Positions 40,492 through 49,546 of a DNA stretch of 64,000 nucleotides are shown here, piece after piece. A program made the position numbers and the translations under genes. The DNA lies in assembly GCF_022818495.1 (NCBI RefSeq), contig NZ_CP089291.1:2311501-2375500 (forward strand), written 5' to 3'. How positions within the stretch are numbered: position 1 is the stretch's first letter; the number at the start of each line of letters is the position of its first letter. The notes under the pieces are model-generated. The model worked only from the letters and a program-made list of their open reading frames with translations. It ran no database searches and was not told the DNA's origin. This stretch comes from Fodinisporobacter ferrooxydans. GTDB lineage: Bacteria > Bacillota > Bacilli > Tumebacillales > MYW30-H2.

Positions 40492-42153
40492 CAGCATCCG
40501 GCATGTGGCTGTGTATTTGTTTTTATGCCGTTTGCGATTGGCGAGAAAGCACTCAAGCCATTCGCGCTTGCGGATGTCATCAGGAAAATCTCCTCTAACC
40601 CCCAATTCCGATTGCAGATAGGAAATGGCCTCTACATGATCACCCAAGATTAATTTTTCCAGTGGTCTGTTTCGTGAACGGTGCAAGTCGGGGCGCAACT
40701 TATTCCGTTTCACCACATCGACTCCGGAAACCGGCCGGATCTTCAGATGTTTCTGTGCCGCAATGGCGTAGGCAAGCGGCGGAATGGCCAGATTCTCTGC
40801 GCCGATTGTCTGGATGGCATTCCAGCTCAAGCCATTAGGTACTGCCGTTAAGGAGCAGATTCCGAGTTCCGGCCGTTTGATGACGATATTTAAAAAACGC
40901 TTCATTACACACACACTGTCGAACTGTTTATTTTTGGGGATGATTCGATTCAGGTTATTTAATGCCACATCTGTGCCGCTTTGTATGGATTTTACATATG
41001 GACTAAGATCTGCGGCCGATACTTTGATATCAGCGTCTGTAAAAATGGCATGGGCGTATTGCAGTGCCTGTGCACCTACGGCACGCCCGACATCATGTCC
41101 GAGGGGAGTGGGAAAAAACAAGACATCTGCACCGAAGTGTTGGGCAATCCTCTTCGTTTTATCCGTAGATCCGTTATCAACGACAAGAATCGAATCACAT
41201 CCTGCTTTTTTGACATATTTGAGCGCTTTTGCGATCGATTTGCTTTCATTATAAGCGGGTATGATCGTAACGGTTTGATATTCATTTTCCTCTTGCAGTT
41301 CCGGATCGACCGGTTCTTGATCGATTGCTTCAAACATTTGTTCAACAGCACTTGGCCAATCGGGCGGGAAGGGGCGTATGAGTTGTTCCCGATCTCGTTT
41401 GAAATCATGGAATCCGCCCCGTTCTCCTCTCTGCCGAATCAGGTAACTGATGGCTTCCAGATGATCGCCTACGATTAAGTCGCGGATCGGATGCGTCTCT
41501 CCCCGTTTCTTTTTTCGCCAACGCACGGGATTTTTGAACCCTACATTTACAAAACCGCCGATTCCTACACGCAATCCGCTGTCGATTGCAATGGCATGTG
41601 CAAGCGGTGGTATGGCCAGATGAAAATACCCGATGGATCGAGCCGCTTTTTTGGTTATTGCAAAAGGAACCGTGGTCATGGATGCAGCTTTTAAGTCATT
41701 TCTTCCCAATAGCAGATTCAATGCATGTTTTGCTGTGACCGTTGCATGCGGTGGATAGCGGGTGTGTTTGCGTGGATAAGAATTTAAGGCAATATCAAAA
41801 CCATTTCGTATTTTTTGGATAAATGGCAATAGGAGATTCGGGTCAATCACCATATCCGCATCGAGAAACAACAAAATTTTTCCTTTTGCGTATGCTGCAC
41901 CGACGGCCCGGCCGACATCGTGACCAAGGGGTTCTGGAAATTCGATGACTTTAGCTCCTGTATGTTTTGCAATCGCAACAGTTGCATCTTTACATCCGTT
42001 TGCAATGACTAAAATTTCCACTCGTTTGCCGATTTGCTTGCTTGCCTGAATGACTTGACGGATTGTGGATGCTTCATTTCTGGCCGGTATGATTACGCTG
42101 ATCGCAGGACGGATTCTTTTTTTCCATTGTCGATTTTTTGCTTTGCCAGTCAT
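40486..42153 (-). CDS. Tandem-duplicated GT2 glycosyltransferase
   Basis: 555 residues made of two homologous GT-A domains, about residues 18-265 and 290-540. Each has a family start (ISVIIPARNEAS; VTIIPAYNES), the shared block PLGHDVGRAVGA, a DxD-type metal site (LDADM; TDADI), AIPPLAHAIA/AIPPLAYAIA, and GDHLEAISYL/GDHVEAISYL. GT2 enzymes add a sugar from a nucleotide donor; both copies keep the DxD, so both may be active. It lies in the spore coat block. Start ATG 42153 follows AAGGAGAC. Confidence 0.85.
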   Translation of the reverse strand: MTGKAKNRQWKKRIRPAISVIIPARNEASTIRQVIQASKQIGKRVEILVIANGCKDATVAIAKHTGAKVIEFPEPLGHDVGRAVGAAYAKGKILLFLDADMVIDPNLLLPFIQKIRNGFDIALNSYPRKHTRYPPHATVTAKHALNLLLGRNDLKAASMTTVPFAITKKAARSIGYFHLAIPPLAHAIAIDSGLRVGIGGFVNVGFKNPVRWRKKKRGETHPIRDLIVGDHLEAISYLIRQRGERGGFHDFKRDREQLIRPFPPDWPSAVEQMFEAIDQEPVDPELQEENEYQTVTIIPAYNESKSIAKALKYVKKAGCDSILVVDNGSTDKTKRIAQHFGADVLFFPTPLGHDVGRAVGAQALQYAHAIFTDADIKVSAADLSPYVKSIQSGTDVALNNLNRIIPKNKQFDSVCVMKRFLNIVIKRPELGICSLTAVPNGLSWNAIQTIGAENLAIPPLAYAIAAQKHLKIRPVSGVDVVKRNKLRPDLHRSRNRPLEKLILGDHVEAISYLQSELGVRGDFPDDIRKREWLECFLANRKRHKNKYTATCRMLL

Positions 42154-42269
42154 AAGAAGTCTCCTTATTGATTCCCATCCTTTTTTATTTCAACATTCCA
42201 TTTGAATTAGAATATTCGTGGAGTCATTTCAGCGTATAGACGATAGAAGGAGAAAAAACATCTATTTCT

Positions 42270-43295
42270 TCACGTTTGATATGTTTGTTTTTGATACGCA
42301 AGCAATCGGGTTAGGCAGCGCTGTTTGCGCGGCAGATTTGCGATTGCCAAATCCAACGATTGCTGCAGAGAGTCATCGGGTTCCTGCTGATGTTTCTTGA
42401 GCAGACGTACATACGCAGATGCCACATACCACACTTCTCTTGGCAATAGCAAGCAAGCGTATAATGTGTGCAGGGATTCCCCCGACCAGGCAAGCTTTCT
42501 TCCATATACCTCGATTCCATAACGCATTTTATGCCATGACCAATCGAGTGTATTTGCCAGCAGCAAGGAAAGATCGTGAAGGGAGTTGCCGATGATGCAA
42601 TTATCAAAATCAATCAATCGCACAATTCCTTTATCATCAAGCAAGCAATTGAATCGCGTCAAATCATTGTGGCAGAGGCATTCATGTTTTTGATACAAGC
42701 GGGAGGAAAGGTATGTTGCGAGAATGCCTGTCGCTGTTTCGCCGTCTTTCACAAATGCGTCGCGGTGTGCAAGCAATTGTTTTGTCAGTGAAGCGGTTGG
42801 ATGTGTTTGTTTGAGAAAGGACAAGTCTTTTAGAAACTGGTGATGGCGCTTGATGACTGTTTGCAAATACTCCTTGGACTGTCCGCGATAGACAGGATAT
42901 CTGGCGGGAAACTGGCGCGTTATGGCATGAAGTTTGGCAATGGCGGATACGACTTTATGAATGTGCCGATATGTTTGAAAATTGCACGCTGCGCCAGTAT
43001 ACCAATCGCTTACATAATAAATCGTTTGATTCATTCGAAAATAATACGCACCCGATCTTGTCAGATATAATACAGGCGCATGCCGATATCGTTTCGCATG
43101 CAAAAAACGGAGACCTCGTATCAGCAATCGAAGCTTTTTCCCTGTATTGGCAAAAGGCTTGACACAGTAGGTTTTTTTGCCTGCACTGACTCGATACACG
43201 GCGACCGGCTTATAGATCGTGCCAATCCCTTCGATGGAGCCAGGTCGAATGGAATAGTTGCGAATCAGATGTTTCCGTAATAAAAAGGTAGACAT
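42270..43295 (-). CDS. Second CotS-family spore coat protein
   Basis: 341 residues with CHNDLTRFNCLLDD and VRLIDFDNC, the catalytic and metal motifs of the CotS/choline-kinase fold. Preceded by GAAGGAGC. Divergent in sequence from the gene at 39541, so not a recent copy. Likely an inner coat or crust component; whether it has kinase activity is unknown. Confidence 0.82.
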   Translation of the reverse strand: MSTFLLRKHLIRNYSIRPGSIEGIGTIYKPVAVYRVSAGKKTYCVKPFANTGKKLRLLIRGLRFLHAKRYRHAPVLYLTRSGAYYFRMNQTIYYVSDWYTGAACNFQTYRHIHKVVSAIAKLHAITRQFPARYPVYRGQSKEYLQTVIKRHHQFLKDLSFLKQTHPTASLTKQLLAHRDAFVKDGETATGILATYLSSRLYQKHECLCHNDLTRFNCLLDDKGIVRLIDFDNCIIGNSLHDLSLLLANTLDWSWHKMRYGIEVYGRKLAWSGESLHTLYACLLLPREVWYVASAYVRLLKKHQQEPDDSLQQSLDLAIANLPRKQRCLTRLLAYQKQTYQT

Positions 43296-43452
43296 CGCAA
43301 GCTCCTTCTTTCATGTTATTTAATCAGTATACGCCGGTTTATGGGGGATGCTATTTCTTGAAGGAAAAAGGGCAGTATAACAAAAGCAAATCATGCAAAT
43401 CCTGTAAAAAGATTTTCAGGACAAGTTGAAAAAGGAGGTCGATGCTTCTGCC

Positions 43453-43845
43453 ATGGGTGGAGCGGCATGGACATTATCGCGTGTTTTGGTTTTATTTACG
43501 GCGTTCGCTTTTTTCATGATAGCAATCCAAGTGACAATGTATCATTATCGGGAAAACTTTCGGCATTGGAGCATGTATATTCCGGTTATTACATTGCCCG
43601 TATTAGGTGTTGCAGGTTTGCTGGCTTCCTTTCTGAATACACCTTTCCTGCATGCGGTGGATACCGTCCTGTTGTGGCTTGAAGCGTTTGGCGGCTTATT
43701 CGGCGTATATATGCATGCAAGAGGTGTGGGTGTGCGGGTAGGAGGATATGAAATGCGCAATTTTTTGACAGGTCCGCCTGTCGTATTGCCGTTCATGATT
43801 TTTGCAATCAGCATTCTCGGACTGCTTGCCGAATACTGGGGGTGA
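43453..43845 (+). CDS. Four-helix membrane protein of a GMC dehydrogenase module
   Basis: 130 residues with four predicted helices (VLVLFTAFAFFMIAIQV, IPVITLPVLGVAGLLASFL, AVDTVLLWLEAFGGLFGVY, VVLPFMIFAISILGLLAEY). The frame is open from 43426, but ATG 43453 is the first start after the ribosome site AAAGGAGG (43431-43438). No heme-binding pair is evident. Its stop overlaps the start of the next gene. Probably the membrane anchor of the enzyme formed by the next two genes. Confidence 0.7.
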   Translation: MGGAAWTLSRVLVLFTAFAFFMIAIQVTMYHYRENFRHWSMYIPVITLPVLGVAGLLASFLNTPFLHAVDTVLLWLEAFGGLFGVYMHARGVGVRVGGYEMRNFLTGPPVVLPFMIFAISILGLLAEYWG

Positions 43846-44456
43846 GAGAATTGCCTGTAAAAGAAGGATATTATACAAAATTTGATGTGATGCAATCTTT
43901 GCCCGAGTGGGATTCCCATACAAGGGAAATCGTTCAGCAGCGTTTGCATGGATCGGATACGTACGCCAATCTCACAATCATCGAAGCCGAAATCCTTAAA
44001 TCCCTTTGTCAGCATATGACCGGTGAAGAAAGACCGGATGTCATACAGTATGCGGTGACTCATCTCGATCAGCAGTCGGCTGCGGCAAAAGGGGAAAGTC
44101 AACGAAAAGCAGGTACACCTCCTCTTGGCAAATTGATTGCAAACGGATTGCAGGCCTTCGAGCTGTCTGTTCGCGGGGAATGTATCGTATCGTTTTTAGA
44201 GTTGGAAGCAGGCAAACAACTGGAGATCGTGCAAAAAATACGGCAGGGTCATTATGATCGTCATTCCTGTTGGTTGGAACGCAATATTTCCCCAAACGTG
44301 TGGTTTCAAAAGCTTTTAGGAATTTTTACGGAAGCTGTGTATTCACATCCGGTCGTATGGTCGGAGATCGGATACGCCGGACCTGCGTATCCACGGGGCT
44401 ATGTTCGGGTTGGTCTGCATGATATCGATCCATGGGAGGCGATAATGGATGTTTGA
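43842..44456 (+). CDS. Gluconate 2-dehydrogenase subunit 3-like protein
   Basis: 204 residues; the first ~30 residues and the pattern LTIIEAEILKSLCQHMTGE...LDQQSAAAKGE...PVVWSEIGYAGPAYPRGY match the subunit 3 (gamma-type) family that partners flavin dehydrogenases. The start GTG 43842 overlaps the stop of the anchor gene; TTG 43851 is the alternative. No Tat signal is visible, unlike many relatives. Forms a unit with the oxidoreductase downstream, with 8 bases of overlap. Confidence 0.75.
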   Translation: MRELPVKEGYYTKFDVMQSLPEWDSHTREIVQQRLHGSDTYANLTIIEAEILKSLCQHMTGEERPDVIQYAVTHLDQQSAAAKGESQRKAGTPPLGKLIANGLQAFELSVRGECIVSFLELEAGKQLEIVQKIRQGHYDRHSCWLERNISPNVWFQKLLGIFTEAVYSHPVVWSEIGYAGPAYPRGYVRVGLHDIDPWEAIMDV

Positions 44457-46020
44457 TACCCGGTATCTGCAGGAAGAAGCGGATATTTGCATTGTCGGAG
44501 CAGGCGCGGCAGGTGGTGTATTGGCAAAAGAGCTGGCAGAAGCAGGGATGCGGGTAGTCGTGATAGAAGCAGGTCCTTTCCGCGATCCGCAAAAACATTT
44601 CGCCAGTGATGAACTGGCCATGGAGACTTTATCATGGGAAGAAACCCGGATTGTCGATGGAGGAGATCCTTTGCGCCTGGGTTCCAACAACTGCGGAAAA
44701 GGCGTCGGGGGCGGCACGCAACACTGGACAGCCGTCTGCTTGCGGTTTCATCCAAGTGATTTTCGCACATACAGTGAAGATGGAGTGGGTGTGGATTGGC
44801 CGCTTGCGTATGAAGATTTGGAACCCTACTACGCTCGGCATGAGCGGGAATTGGCCGTGTCCGGGCCGAAGCATTTTCCCTGGGGAGCGTTTCACGGCCC
44901 CTATCCATGGCCGGAGCGCAACCCGTTATCAAGCAATGCGGAAATTTTCCAAATGGGCTGCCAAAAGCTAGGAATTGATTGGTGTGTGACACCGTTGGTA
45001 ATTTTGACCGGCCCCTTTGAAGGACGGGCGCCTTGTACAAATCGCGGTTTTTGCAACCAGGGCTGTATGCCCAACGCAAAATTCTCCACGTTGATTGTAC
45101 ACATACCGAAAGCGATCCAAGCGGGTGCGGTTGTATATGCGGATGCGACTGTCGTGGAAATCGAGATGGGCAAAGACGGAAAGGCAAAAGGCGTGGTGTT
45201 CGTTCATGATGGCATGACATATCGGCAAAAGGCGAAAATTGTAATTTTGTCCGCTTTTGTCGTAGAAAACCCCCGGTTGCTCCTGCATTCCGCCAATGCG
45301 CAATTTCCGAATGGCCTGGCAAATTCCAGCGGGTGGGTTGGAAAAGGCATTATGGTGCATTCTTCGGATGATGTGTATGCCAAATTTCCGGAGGAAATTC
45401 GATTTTACAAAGGTTCTCCCGTAATGGCAAGCACACAGGCCTTTTATGAAACAAATCCCAATCGGGGGTTTGTACGGGGCTATACGCTGCATGCGCATGG
45501 CAGCCGCCCGATGTCGATGGCAAAAGGCATTGCGACAACAGCCGGCATCTGGGGCAGGCAATTGCGGGAATTGATGTTGAACTACAATTTTTACGGGAGG
45601 GTTACTGTTGTCGGGGAAGTTTTGCCTGCTCCCTGGAATCGGGTGGCTTTGCATGCGGAAGAAACGGATGCGCATGGCGTTCCGAAAGCACACGTAACAT
45701 TTACATATGGAGACAATGATAAACGTTTATTGGAACATGCGGTAAAAAAAGCGGAAGAAATTTTAGCGGCAGCCGGCGGCAAACCGGTTGTACGCACACA
45801 TGATACGGCACATTTGATGGGCGGTTGCCGCATGGGAAAGGATCCTGCAACATCTGTGGTCAACAGGGATTGTCAGACACATGATATACCGAATCTGTTC
45901 ATCTGTGATGCCAGTGTATTCCCGACATCCGGCGGCGGCAATCCGACGCATACCGTTATGGCCATCGCCGCAAGAACAGCAGATGCAATTAAAACCAAGA
46001 CCGTCCGCCGGGAAATATAG
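44449..46020 (+). CDS. GMC-family FAD oxidoreductase
   Basis: 523 residues. Rossmann FAD motif ICIVGAGAAGGVLAKELAEAG, GSNNCGKGVGGGTQHW, and the C-terminal block HLMGGCRMGKDPATSVV then TSGGGNPTHTVMAIAARTADA with the catalytic His/Asn region. Cys cluster CTNRGFCNQGC (three Cys) in the middle, as in the gluconate/sorbitol dehydrogenase group, is suited to an Fe-S or disulfide site. Sugar or alcohol oxidation at the membrane, electrons going to the quinone pool, is the likely role. No cytochrome c gene follows. Confidence 0.85.
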   Translation: MFDTRYLQEEADICIVGAGAAGGVLAKELAEAGMRVVVIEAGPFRDPQKHFASDELAMETLSWEETRIVDGGDPLRLGSNNCGKGVGGGTQHWTAVCLRFHPSDFRTYSEDGVGVDWPLAYEDLEPYYARHERELAVSGPKHFPWGAFHGPYPWPERNPLSSNAEIFQMGCQKLGIDWCVTPLVILTGPFEGRAPCTNRGFCNQGCMPNAKFSTLIVHIPKAIQAGAVVYADATVVEIEMGKDGKAKGVVFVHDGMTYRQKAKIVILSAFVVENPRLLLHSANAQFPNGLANSSGWVGKGIMVHSSDDVYAKFPEEIRFYKGSPVMASTQAFYETNPNRGFVRGYTLHAHGSRPMSMAKGIATTAGIWGRQLRELMLNYNFYGRVTVVGEVLPAPWNRVALHAEETDAHGVPKAHVTFTYGDNDKRLLEHAVKKAEEILAAAGGKPVVRTHDTAHLMGGCRMGKDPATSVVNRDCQTHDIPNLFICDASVFPTSGGGNPTHTVMAIAARTADAIKTKTVRREI

Positions 46021-46383
46021 AGAAGTAGTGTTCCATCTGCGTTCCATCCGCGAACAATAATCGACGTATCCGTTTTCAAACATGGCAAATCTGCTATTTG
46101 TCCTGTTTTTTAAACCATGGCCATTCCCACCAAGCCCATATGGCAACAATACATGCGATGATAAAATAACTCAGCATCGTGTGTCTCCTTCTTTTTTTCA
46201 ATATGACTATAAAGACTATAAAGGATGAAATGTTTATAATGTTTTAAATGTTTGCAATGCATGAAATATTTATAATATCCGCTATGTTTATACTGTTGGA
46301 AGAACCATCTGTCCTAATGAAAATCTATCATATTTTGGCTCCCTTGATAATATAAGATTTTGTAAAGAAAGGGAGGGGAGCCT
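46021..46383. other. Intergenic region with small peptide gene and AT-rich divergent promoter zone
   Basis: 363 bases: the 27-codon gene, then a zone (46191-46370) rich in repeats of tataat/tttataa, which would carry the promoters of the peptide and of the downstream phosphodiesterase. GGGAGGGGAG precedes the next ATG. Confidence 0.5.
46094..46177 (-). CDS. 27-residue membrane peptide
   Basis: On the minus strand ATG 46177 opens a 27-codon frame ending at TAG: one hydrophobic helix (LSYFIIACIVAIWAWWEW) then PWFKKQDK. AAGGAG (46190-46185) is 7 bases ahead. The helix, the tryptophan cluster and the positive tail are typical of short membrane proteins; it is below the usual ORF cutoff. It could instead be noise in an AT-rich intergenic stretch. 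Confidence 0.5.
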   Translation of the reverse strand: MLSYFIIACIVAIWAWWEWPWFKKQDK

Positions 46384-47121
46384 ATGCCGACACATCGACC
46401 GCTGATATTGGCACATCGGGGATTTAGCGCAAAAGCACCGGAAAATACGCTGGCTGCGTTTGAAGCGGCCCGTCTGGCCGGTGCCGATGGCATCGAGTTG
46501 GATGTTCAATGTACGAAAGACGGGGAAGTTGTTGTGATACACGATGAACGGGTAGACCGCACGACAAACGGCCGGGGATGGGTGAAAGATTTTACCTATC
46601 AGGAGTTGCAGGGTTTGGATGCCGGGAGTTGGTTCCATAACACATATCGAGGGCAAACCGTTCCCCGCTTCATTGCTGTTTTGCAGTGGGCAAAACAGCA
46701 CCGGCTGCTGTTAAACATTGAGTTGAAAACCGGAGTTGTGCAATATCCCCGGCTTGAACAAAAAGTCGTAGAATTGATTCGGTCACAGCAAATGACGGAA
46801 CGGGTCTTGCTTTCCTCTTTTAACCATTATAGTTTGCGAACGGTAAAACGCATTGATCCCCGCTTTCGAATCGGTCTCTTGTATATGTGCGGAATGGTGG
46901 AGCCCTGGCTGTACGCGAACCGAATGGGGGCAAGCGCCATACAACCGTATTATCCGAACGTCATTCCGGAGCTTATGGCGGGGTGTCATGCCAATCGGGT
47001 GATGGTAAGCCCGTACCTGATTGATGATATAAAAGTGATGAAAGCAATGGCCGCCATGGGAGTCGATGCAGTCATTACGAATCATCCGGACCGCATGCGG
47101 CTTGTGCTGGCGGAACTATGA
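46384..47121 (+). CDS. Glycerophosphodiester phosphodiesterase
   Basis: 245 residues. LAHRGFSAKAPENTLAAF and GADGIELDVQCTKDGEVVVIHDERVDRTTNG are the GDPD core with the catalytic His pair and Ca/Mg Glu, and ITNHPDRMRLVL ends the barrel. It releases glycerol 3-phosphate from deacylated phospholipids. No signal peptide, so cytoplasmic, UgpQ-like. ATG 46384 with GGGAGGGGA. Confidence 0.93.
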   Translation: MPTHRPLILAHRGFSAKAPENTLAAFEAARLAGADGIELDVQCTKDGEVVVIHDERVDRTTNGRGWVKDFTYQELQGLDAGSWFHNTYRGQTVPRFIAVLQWAKQHRLLLNIELKTGVVQYPRLEQKVVELIRSQQMTERVLLSSFNHYSLRTVKRIDPRFRIGLLYMCGMVEPWLYANRMGASAIQPYYPNVIPELMAGCHANRVMVSPYLIDDIKVMKAMAAMGVDAVITNHPDRMRLVLAEL

Positions 47122-47142
47122 AGCGGGATGCCGCCGGCACTC

Positions 47143-47694
47143 TCATCGCTTGCGGCTGCGCAGACGGAAAGCAGATTTTCTTTTTGCTGATTTTCTAAGT
47201 CCTGTAATCAAGGCAAATGGAAGGATAAGGAGCAGGGAAAAAAATGTGCCGGCTTCTGTCAGCAACTGAATGATATACTGTGTCCGTGTTTCGAATTCCA
47301 GACTGACCGGAGAATGATTGAGCAAGACCACATACGTTCCTTCTGCCGCAAATTTTCCGGACTGAGGCGGCAGCACAACGGTTTGAAACCCGTTTTTTGC
47401 ATGATAAAATCGCAAATTGCCGACGGGGTCTGTGCCGCCGTAATTCCAGGGCCCAATCACCGCTTCTCCGATGGTAATATCTGTTGCAAATGGACTGATC
47501 GTATAATAAGGATTGAAAATTTTAAAAAGCGAAAGAAATCCAATACAGAGAATGATAGCGATACAAACAATCACGAATGTTGGAATAAGTGAACCGGGGA
47601 ATCCTTTTGGATTTCCCGGTCTTGTGTATCTGGTTTTTGGCATCCGGTTCGTATGTGTTTGTTGACGCGTAGGCTTCATGCGCATCCGTTTCAT
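47143..47694 (-). CDS. Hypothetical bitopic membrane protein
   Basis: 183 residues. Arg/Thr-rich start, a helix (IPTFVIVCIAIILCIGFLSL), a ~90-residue outside segment with beta character (GPWNYGGTDPVGNLRFYH), a second helix (FFSLLLILPFALI), and a basic tail (KSAKRKSAFRLRSRKR). No family recognised. Convergent with the phosphodiesterase gene; ribosome site AGAGGTGAC. Confidence 0.65.
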   Translation of the reverse strand: MKRMRMKPTRQQTHTNRMPKTRYTRPGNPKGFPGSLIPTFVIVCIAIILCIGFLSLFKIFNPYYTISPFATDITIGEAVIGPWNYGGTDPVGNLRFYHAKNGFQTVVLPPQSGKFAAEGTYVVLLNHSPVSLEFETRTQYIIQLLTEAGTFFSLLLILPFALITGLRKSAKRKSAFRLRSRKR

Positions 47695-47810
47695 GGGAAT
47701 TTGTCACCTCTGTACATCCTATGGGGGTAACAATCCATTCATGTCACTATGCTGTATGTGTGTAAATTGTTTCCTGAATTCGCGACGATAGTCACCGATT
47801 GCAGGGGGAT

Positions 47811-47823
47811 GGCACCTGGTGCC
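47811..47823. repeat. GGCACC-T-GGTGCC palindrome
   Basis: A perfect 6-bp palindrome with a one-base centre, preceded by GGGGGAT, in the 290-base gap between the hypothetical gene and the enolase-superfamily gene. It resembles repetitive extragenic palindromes; a single copy is seen here. Confidence 0.4.
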
Positions 47824-47986
47824 CACTGTCACGAATTTAGTCTTTTTTATATAATGTTGTTTTGTTATGTGGTATTTTTTCAATTCGTTAGTTTACCATT
47901 TAATCATACGAGAAGGCTTACTAAGTGGTTTTTAAACGGGAAAAATAGCTCTTTCATCAGTCCTTTTTACATTACGTTCTTCAGTA

Positions 47987-49174
47987 TCAATTGCACCGAT
48001 CAAAATCCCCGGATCCCCTCGATCCGTCAGCACCTGACGGAACCTTTTGAATCGGCGGGATAGGGCTGGTTTTGTCCCAAATGTATTCCCGAAGCGCCTC
48101 TTTGCGAATGGATACGCCAAGCCCAGGTGCTTGTGGCAATGCCACATATCCTTGCTCAACTTTCATAGTGTGTTCAAAAAGGTTGGTAAAAGGGTTTTCC
48201 ATTTCATCCCATTCGATCGGATCGATGTCCCAGGGAATGTTTGCTTTTGTGTAGGATTTGGCGGTGCTTGCAACATGCAATGTTGCAAGACGTGCCAATC
48301 CGCTGTCAAACGTATGCGGCGAACATCGAATCGAAAAACGTGCCGCGTATTGATAGAGCAAATGCAATTCGGAAATTCCTCCGATGTGCAGGATATCCGG
48401 CTGAATCAGATCGGCTGCGTCGTTCTGCATCCATTCGATACAACTGCGGACATCGGCCAAATTCTCACCGCCCGCAATTGCAAAAGGCGCCATCTGTTTG
48501 AGACGTGTATAGGATTGAGTCAATGATAACGGCATCGGTTCTTCCAACCATTGGATCGTTGGATACGAGCGCAATGCAAACAGCAATCGTCTGGTTGACG
48601 TTTCATCATAGGATTGATTTCCATCCACTGCGATCCCAAAACCTTTGGGAAGCATGTCGATCGCTTTTTGAATCAATTGCATGTCTTCTGCGAAAGGCAA
48701 AGCGCCAATTTTGATTTTTACCATGGAATGATTCGAATAGATACGGTTGAGCAATTGCTGCAGCCATTGATCGTGCGGTTGTCCCCCGCTATAGGATTGA
48801 AGTGATGCATAGACGGGCACCCGTTCCCGCACCGCTCCGCCCAATAATGTAGAAATGGGAAGACCAGCATGTTTTCCAAGAATGTCCCATAGAGCAATAT
48901 CTACAGCAGCCCGAATTCTTGGCGTTGCTTCCTGCAACATCCGTAAAATCTGTTGTCTTTGCAGTTCATCTTGACCGCATAATTTCGTGTGCAATACTTC
49001 CGCTTCATGGACGATCATCGGCAGGGGGCCCGTACATTCCCCCCATCCGTCGATTCCGCTATTTGTCAGGATCTGTATCAGAACGGTAGAGCGATATGGC
49101 TTTATGCCATTGGCATCCCCGTACAATTTTTCCGGCTGATAATATAGCGGATATACGTTTACTTCCCGGATCAT
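47987..49174 (-). CDS. Enolase-superfamily protein (mandelate racemase/muconate lactonizing type)
   Basis: 395 residues. N-terminal cap domain, then barrel with KIKIG (KxK general base), the metal ligands VDGNQS (Asp), WLEEPM (Glu) and GGENL (Glu), and SPHTFDSGLA near the other end. The KxK plus His pattern fits mandelate racemase/MLE-group enzymes acting on carboxylate substrates such as sugar acids; the exact substrate cannot be read. Ribosome site GGAAGGTGA. No adjacent sugar-acid transporter. Confidence 0.88.
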   Translation of the reverse strand: MIREVNVYPLYYQPEKLYGDANGIKPYRSTVLIQILTNSGIDGWGECTGPLPMIVHEAEVLHTKLCGQDELQRQQILRMLQEATPRIRAAVDIALWDILGKHAGLPISTLLGGAVRERVPVYASLQSYSGGQPHDQWLQQLLNRIYSNHSMVKIKIGALPFAEDMQLIQKAIDMLPKGFGIAVDGNQSYDETSTRRLLFALRSYPTIQWLEEPMPLSLTQSYTRLKQMAPFAIAGGENLADVRSCIEWMQNDAADLIQPDILHIGGISELHLLYQYAARFSIRCSPHTFDSGLARLATLHVASTAKSYTKANIPWDIDPIEWDEMENPFTNLFEHTMKVEQGYVALPQAPGLGVSIRKEALREYIWDKTSPIPPIQKVPSGADGSRGSGDFDRCN

Positions 49175-49546
49175 GTTTCTTCACCTTCCTGTCATAAGGC
49201 CGTAAATGTAATGCTGCCGCAGCTTTTCATTTTAAATTGGATTTTCACTGTACGATTTTCACTGTACTGTGTTTATTACATTCTTTGAGTGATTGGGTTT
49301 GTTGGGCATTCTTCTGGGTTCTCCTCCTATAGAGGATGTTCAAAAAGTTTTCGAAACATAACCGCAACAATTCCTGAAAACCGCATTACACGATTTCCCA
49401 TCAAATTGTATTTCATCAAACTGCACTCCATCGAACTGCCGCAGCTGGAAGAATAGTAAAATTATTTCTTCGATTGCAAAATATGCTGGTTGCCCAATCT
49501 AGCAACTTCGTCCATAGTGAATGTAGAAGAATCATAGGAGGAATTT
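49175..49546. other. Intergenic region with inverted partial copy of the dispersed element
   Basis: 372 bases between divergent genes. AGAGGATGTTCAAAAAG at 49331-49347 is the reverse complement of the right end of the element at 27234-27250; the rest is diverged. No gene seen. Confidence 0.5.
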
